A stretch of 64,000 nucleotides of DNA, from the NCBI RefSeq assembly GCF_013371085.1, contig NZ_JABWCV010000013.1:1-64000 (forward strand). The letters run 5' to 3'. Below, piece after piece: positions 59,645 through 64,000 of this stretch. Position 1 is the stretch's first letter; every line of letters begins with the position of its first letter. The notes under the pieces are model-generated. The model was given only the letters and a program-made list of their open reading frames with translations. It was not told where the DNA came from and did no database searches. The position numbers were made by a program, and so were the translations under genes. Source of the DNA: Vreelandella maris (GTDB lineage: Bacteria > Pseudomonadota > Gammaproteobacteria > Pseudomonadales > Halomonadaceae).

Positions 59645-60480
59645 TAGGCGGCCTCCTCGTCATCGGCACCCAGATAGACCTCGATCACTTTAGGGTCATT
59701 GGAGACTTGATCCATGGTGCCTTCCGCCAGCACGCTGCCTTGGTGCAGCACGGTCACTTGGCGAGCAATCGAACGCACAAAACCCATATCGTGTTCCACC
59801 ACCACCACCGACTGCTTGCCTGCCAGGCCGGTGAGCAGCTCGGCGGTGCGCTCCATCTCTTGCTCGGTCATACCCGCCACCGGTTCATCCACCAGTAGTA
59901 GACGCGGGCGTTGCATCAGCAGCATGCCAATCTCCAGCCACTGCTTCTGGCCGTGGGAAAGAATGCCCGCAGGCTGATGGCGGAGCGCCTTCAGGCCGAT
60001 GGTTTCCAACACTTCATCGATGCGGTCTTTGATCTCGCCGGTCATGCGGGCAGTTAGGGTGGGGAAAATACGCTTGTCGGCGGCCATGGCCAATTCCAGG
60101 TTTTCAAACACCGAGAGCGCTTCGAATACCGTCGGCTTTTGAAACTTGCGGCCAATGCCCAGGCTGGCGATATCGGGCTCGTTCATATGCAGCAGGTTGT
60201 GGCGGCTGCCGAACCATACGCTGCCGCTATTGGGTCGGGTTTTGCCGGTGATGATATCCATCATGGTGGTTTTGCCCGCCCCGTTGGGGCCGATAATGCA
60301 GCGCAGCTCACCGTCGTTGATAGTCAGGTTGAGATTATTGATGGCTTTAAAGCCATCGAAGCTGACGGTGACATCTTCCATGTAAAGAATCGGCCCGTGG
60401 CGAACGTCCACCGGTGAGGCCTGAGGCGCCATGAAATCGAACACCCGGTCACGCTGGGACAGCGATTGCAGCAAACTCAT
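59644..60480 (-). CDS. urtD: Urea ABC transporter ATPase UrtD
   Basis: 278 aa, LivG-like. Walker A IGPNGAGKTTMMDIITGKTRPNSG, GIGRKFQKPTVFEALSVFENLELAM, signature LSHGQKQWLEIGMLL, Walker B LLLVDEPVAGMTEQEME. LSHGQ in place of LSGGQ and the GRKFQKPTVF motif are typical of UrtD. Overlaps urtC by 4 bases. Confidence 0.95.
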   Translation of the reverse strand: MSLLQSLSQRDRVFDFMAPQASPVDVRHGPILYMEDVTVSFDGFKAINNLNLTINDGELRCIIGPNGAGKTTMMDIITGKTRPNSGSVWFGSRHNLLHMNEPDIASLGIGRKFQKPTVFEALSVFENLELAMAADKRIFPTLTARMTGEIKDRIDEVLETIGLKALRHQPAGILSHGQKQWLEIGMLLMQRPRLLLVDEPVAGMTEQEMERTAELLTGLAGKQSVVVVEHDMGFVRSIARQVTVLHQGSVLAEGTMDQVSNDPKVIEVYLGADDEEAA

Positions 60481-61649
60481 GCGGAGGCCTCCTTGGACGT
60501 GTGTTGATGGTCAGGATCCGTCGTTTGATCCTCGCGCTTACGGCGCTTGAGATAGCGAAACAGCCCGGCCACCCCCTTGGGCAGAAACACCGTGACCAGT
60601 ACGAACATCGCGCCCAGGGCAAACAGCCAGGCATCGGGCATGACACCGGTAAAGATGGTTTTGGCGTAGTTGACCAAAATGGCGCCAATCACCGCGCCAT
60701 ACAGCGTGGCGCGACCGCCCAGTGCGACCCACAGCACAATCTCAATGGAGAAAATCGGCGAGAATTCGCTGGGATTGATGATCCCCACTTGTGGCACGTA
60801 AAGCGCCCCGGCCAGGCCCGCCAGCATGGCCGATACCACAAACACAAACAGTTGAAAGCGCTCGACCCGGTAGCCGAGAAAGCGCGTGCGCGCTTCGGCG
60901 TCGCGAGTAGCCACGCTGACCCGGCCCAGCTTGCTGGTGACAATCGCACGGCAGAGGATATAGCCCAGCGCCAGCGCAACGCCAGTGGCGAGGAACAGCC
61001 CTAACCGCGTGGCGTCGCTGCGTAAATCAAACCCAACGATTTCGCGGAAATCGGTCAGACCGTTATTGCCGCCAAAGCCCATCTCGTTGCGGAAGAAGGC
61101 CAGCATTAAGGCAAAGGTCAGCGCCTGGGTAATGATCGACAGATACACCCCGGTGACCCGTGAGCGGAACGCCAAGAAACCAAATACTAACGCCAGTAGC
61201 CCAGGCGCCAGCAGCACCATGGCAAAGGCGAACCAGGCCATATCAAAGCCGTGCCAGAACCACGGCAGGCTGTCCCAGTTCAGGAACACCATAAAATCGG
61301 GCAGCACCGGGTGGCCGTAGGTGCCACGGTCACCAATTTGGCGCATCAAATACATACCCATGGCGTAGCCGCCGATGGCAAAAAAGGCGCCGTGCCCCAG
61401 GCTTAAAATGCCCAAATAGCCCCACACCAGATCCACCGCCACGGCAAGCAACGCGTAACTCAGGTACTTCCCAAACAGGTTGACGGTATAGGCACCCACA
61501 TGCAGCGGATTCCCCGGTGGCACCGCCACGTGCAGGAGTGTGACCAGCGCCAGCGCGGCCAGTAGCACACCCAGAAATATCTGCGTGGAGCGTTCACTGA
61601 AGGGTCGTGTTAGCCAAAAATTCGTCGATGATTCGGTCGTTAGTGACAT
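60477..61649 (-). CDS. urtC: Urea ABC transporter permease UrtC
   Basis: 390 aa, LivM-like, 10 or so helices. UrtC marks: GKYLSYALLAVAVDLVWGYLGILSLGHGAFFAIGGYAMGMYLMRQIG, NNGLTDFREIVGF, GRATLYGAVIGAILVNYAKT, WLFALGAMFVLVTVFLPKGVAGL. The long loop between helices (DRGTYGHPVLPDFMVFLNWDSLPWFWHGFD) is usual for UrtC. Separated from urtB by 3 bases. Confidence 0.95.
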   Translation of the reverse strand: MSLTTESSTNFWLTRPFSERSTQIFLGVLLAALALVTLLHVAVPPGNPLHVGAYTVNLFGKYLSYALLAVAVDLVWGYLGILSLGHGAFFAIGGYAMGMYLMRQIGDRGTYGHPVLPDFMVFLNWDSLPWFWHGFDMAWFAFAMVLLAPGLLALVFGFLAFRSRVTGVYLSIITQALTFALMLAFFRNEMGFGGNNGLTDFREIVGFDLRSDATRLGLFLATGVALALGYILCRAIVTSKLGRVSVATRDAEARTRFLGYRVERFQLFVFVVSAMLAGLAGALYVPQVGIINPSEFSPIFSIEIVLWVALGGRATLYGAVIGAILVNYAKTIFTGVMPDAWLFALGAMFVLVTVFLPKGVAGLFRYLKRRKREDQTTDPDHQHTSKEASA

Positions 61650-61652
61650 CGT

Positions 61653-63287
61653 TTAGCCCTCCGCAGCCCGGCCCTTCTGCGGGAAGAGTCCACGCGGGCG
61701 TTTCTGAATGAATAGGATGATGAAGACCAGCACGATGATCTTGGCCAGTACTGCGCCTGCCCAAGGTTCCAGCACTTGGTTGATGACACCCAGCGATAGC
61801 CCGGCCACCAGCGTGCCCCAGAGATTACCCACGCCGCCGAATACCACCACCATGAAGGAATCGATGATGTAGTTCTGCCCCAAGTTAGGGCCGACGTTGG
61901 TAAGCTGGGAAAGCGCGACACCGGCAAGCCCGGCCACACCGGAGCCCAGCGCAAAGGTCATGATATCAACGCGAGTGGCACGAATGCCCATGGAGCGCGC
62001 CATGGCGCGGTTCTGGGTGACAGCACGTACCTCTAGCCCCAGCCGTGTACGGCGCATAATCAGCATCAGGCCGGCAAACACCACTAGCGCAAAGCCGAGC
62101 ACAACCATGCGATTGAGCGTCAGCGACAGCGCATCGTTCACTACCAATGAACCGCTCATCCACTCGGGGGTGATGACGGTACGGTTGAGTGGAGAAATCA
62201 CCGTGCGCACCAACTGCTGCAAAATCAGGCTGATACCAAAGGTTGCTAGCAGCGTCTCCAGCGGGCGGCCTTTTAGGAACTGAATCACGCCGCGCTCGAT
62301 CGCCACGCCTGCTAAGGCGGCAACCATAAAGCCAGCGGGAATCGATAGAATCAACGCCAAGCCCGGCTGGCCGGGCAGCAGTTGCTGCATCGCCCAGGTG
62401 GTGTAGGCGCCCAGCATCATCAGCTCGCCGTGGGCCATGTTGATCACGCCCATGACCCCGAAGGTGATCGCCAAGCCAATGGCGGCCAGCACCAGTACCG
62501 AACCAAGGCTCAAGCCGAAATAGAGGGTTTCCAGGCCGCGATTGAGCTTGAGCTGCTGCTCGATGCCCGCCAGGGAAGCGGCAGCGGCATTGGCGACGAT
62601 GGGATCATCGCTATTGGCTGCCCGGCTCAACGCCACGCGAGAGCGGGGGTGAAGACTGCCGTCCAGCGCTTCAACCCCAGCCATTTCACCCGCTTCAGCG
62701 CGGTAGATCGCCACGGCTTGAGTTAGCCGGTAGCGCACCTGCTCGTCCTCTTCCTGTTCGATCAAGTCATCAAGCGTGGGCACCAGCTCACCGTCTACTT
62801 CACCTAACAGGCGCTCGGCTGAGGTGCGACGGCGCTCCACATTAGGCGAGTAGAGGTCAACGACCGCGATGGCACTGCGCAGCTGATTGCGCAGGTTGTT
62901 GTTAATGCCGATACGCTCCAGATCACGTCGGGACATCTCGCCCAACGCTTCGCCGGTCAGTACATCGGCTACCGGCCAGTCGCGGCCGCGGTTTTCCAAT
63001 ACCAGTACAAAGCGGCCGTCTTCGGTGCGCTGTAGGCGGCCATCCAGCAAGGCCTGCAACCAATCACGAGCGCGCTCATCGTCACTTTGCAAAATCGCGG
63101 TAATGGCTTCGCCTTTGGCGGTGTAAGACTCAACGTCCAGTGCTTCTAGCAATTCAAGGGCGGCACTGTCGTTAGCGCCCGTATTGTCAGAACCAGAGTT
63201 GTTAGCGGTGTCTGTTTGTGCCTGCGCGGTGAGGGTGGCCCCCAACAGCAGGAAGCAGAGCAGCGCCAAGGAAAGGAAACGCCTCAT
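61653..63287 (-). CDS. urtB: Urea ABC transporter permease UrtB
   Basis: 544 aa. Signal peptide (MRRFLSLALLCFLLLGATLT, then AQAQ), a periplasmic N-terminal part (about 30-240, helical repeats) typical of UrtB but absent in LivH, then the LivH-like permease (LSLGSVLVLAAIGLAITFGVMGVINMAHGELMMLGAYTTWAM, FGISLILQQLVRT, FGGVGNLWGTLVAGLSLG). Length is normal for UrtB. A hairpin lies between it and urtA. Confidence 0.95.
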   Translation of the reverse strand: MRRFLSLALLCFLLLGATLTAQAQTDTANNSGSDNTGANDSAALELLEALDVESYTAKGEAITAILQSDDERARDWLQALLDGRLQRTEDGRFVLVLENRGRDWPVADVLTGEALGEMSRRDLERIGINNNLRNQLRSAIAVVDLYSPNVERRRTSAERLLGEVDGELVPTLDDLIEQEEDEQVRYRLTQAVAIYRAEAGEMAGVEALDGSLHPRSRVALSRAANSDDPIVANAAAASLAGIEQQLKLNRGLETLYFGLSLGSVLVLAAIGLAITFGVMGVINMAHGELMMLGAYTTWAMQQLLPGQPGLALILSIPAGFMVAALAGVAIERGVIQFLKGRPLETLLATFGISLILQQLVRTVISPLNRTVITPEWMSGSLVVNDALSLTLNRMVVLGFALVVFAGLMLIMRRTRLGLEVRAVTQNRAMARSMGIRATRVDIMTFALGSGVAGLAGVALSQLTNVGPNLGQNYIIDSFMVVVFGGVGNLWGTLVAGLSLGVINQVLEPWAGAVLAKIIVLVFIILFIQKRPRGLFPQKGRAAEG

Positions 63288-63343
63288 GGGGTTCTTCCTT
63301 TGGTTATTAAAAACGGTTATCTAAGAGGGAAAGATAGCGTGCT

Positions 63344-63380
63344 CCTTGCCGCGCCAACCTCGAACCACGGCGCGGCAAGG
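63344..63380 (-). terminator. Hairpin between urtA and urtB
   Basis: Perfect 12-bp stem CCTTGCCGCGCC/GGCGCGGCAAGG with a 13-base loop in the 100-base spacer. No T run follows on the minus strand. Likely stabilises urtA mRNA so that the binding protein is made in excess. Confidence 0.6.
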
Positions 63381-63390
63381 GGGTTATGCC

Positions 63391-64000
63391 TTACTCGGCG
63401 AGTGCCGCTTCGGCTTCTTCTGCTGCGGTGCTGCCACCGCACGAGCCGTTCACGACGTTGAAGTTGCCGCACTCCATCGGCTTGCGCCAATCGGCAATCA
63501 GGTCACGCGAGCCAGGCAGGTAGTCAGACCAGGCATCGCCCGCCACGGTAGACGGCGTTTGCCAAACGATATCGAACTGGCCGTTGTCCTGAATCTCACC
63601 GATCAACACCGGCTTGGTGATGTGGTGGTTGGGCATCATCGCCGCATAGCCGCCGGAGAGGTTAGGCACGGTCACACCGATAATGGCATCTTTCACCGTA
63701 TCGACATCCGTGGTGCCCGCTTTGCGAACCGCTTCGGCCCACATGTTGAAGCCGATGTAGTGCGCTTCCATGGGATCGTTGGTGACGGCCATATCGTCGC
63801 CGGTGTACTCGATCCAGGCATCGATAAAGTCGTAGTTATCGTCGTTATCGACGCTCATGAAGTAGTTCCAGGCAGCCAAGTGGCCCACTAGCGGCGCGGT
63901 ATCGATACCGGTCAGTTCCTGCTCACCCACCGAGAAGGCGATGACCGGAATATCGGCCGCATCGATGCCCTGGTTGGAAAGCTCGGTGTAGAACGGTACG
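63391..64000 (-). CDS. urtA: Urea ABC transporter substrate-binding protein UrtA (5' part outside window)
   Basis: The visible 202 codons are the C-terminal half. They include FYTELSNQGIDAADIPVIAF, SVGEQELTGIDTAPLVGHLA, AWNYFMSVDNDDNYDFIDAWIEY, MEAHYIGFNMWAEAV and VWQTPSTVAGDAWSDYLPGS, as in UrtA of the amide/urea-binding branch, ending in CGNFNVVNGSCGGSTAAEEA. Periplasmic urea receptor. The frame stays open to the window edge. Confidence 0.95.
   Translation of the reverse strand, partial: VPFYTELSNQGIDAADIPVIAFSVGEQELTGIDTAPLVGHLAAWNYFMSVDNDDNYDFIDAWIEYTGDDMAVTNDPMEAHYIGFNMWAEAVRKAGTTDVDTVKDAIIGVTVPNLSGGYAAMMPNHHITKPVLIGEIQDNGQFDIVWQTPSTVAGDAWSDYLPGSRDLIADWRKPMECGNFNVVNGSCGGSTAAEEAEAALAE

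Noticed and set aside
1..64000. CRISPR array
   Set aside because: No regularly spaced direct repeats of the right size were seen; the repeats found are palindromic intergenic elements or phage duplications.

Overview
The window reads as a chromosomal segment of a moderately halophilic gammaproteobacterium, most like Halomonas/Vreelandella. This rests on base composition, several TRAP transporters, and adjoining urea-uptake and urease loci. It is inferred from gene content, not from a database match. Two parts are clear: an almost complete Mu-like transposable prophage (1 to about 36,720) and host chromosome (about 36,720 to 64,000).

The prophage has the Mu gene order. A leftward S24-type repressor, cut by the window edge, faces a rightward early region of Ner, DDE transposase A, ATPase B, small early proteins, a DUF3164 protein, GemA and Mor. 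Lysis genes follow (M15 peptidase, 3TM holin). The head genes are small and large terminase, portal, F-like protein with a C-terminal toxin-like nuclease domain, G, protease I with nested scaffold Z, decoration protein and major head T. The contractile tail genes are gp35-38, sheath, tube, frameshifted chaperone, tape measure, N, P, gp45-48, fibre and fibre assembly. Com overlapping a Dam-type methylase, an FRG-domain gene and candidate transposase-binding repeats close the right end.

Cargo genes break this order in five places: a membrane protein at 8435; a two-cassette locus between G and I (16.2-19.2 kb); a leftward secreted protein inside the tail genes (27.7 kb); the Dam methylase; and the FRG protein. 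The G-I locus holds a degenerate junction of gpI 5' end and gpG 3' end between its two cassettes. This is the footprint of recombination that placed two alternative cargo loci in tandem.

The host part starts with tRNA-Arg(CCG), then a TRAP transporter operon (dctPQM), a chemoreceptor with a sigma-28-like promoter, a BrkB/YihY membrane protein, and a GntR regulator divergent from an SDR dehydrogenase plus a second TRAP system (DctP and fused DctQM), probably a sugar-acid catabolic unit. Next is a leftward urease operon ureDABCEFG with a sigma-54-type promoter and an NtrC-like site. Then come an Xre/RES toxin-antitoxin pair, a rightward troABCD-like Zn/Mn ABC operon and a leftward urea ABC transporter urtABCDE (urtA cut by the edge). 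A 26-bp near-perfect direct repeat brackets the metal operon, suggesting it was inserted into a formerly continuous urea uptake/degradation locus.
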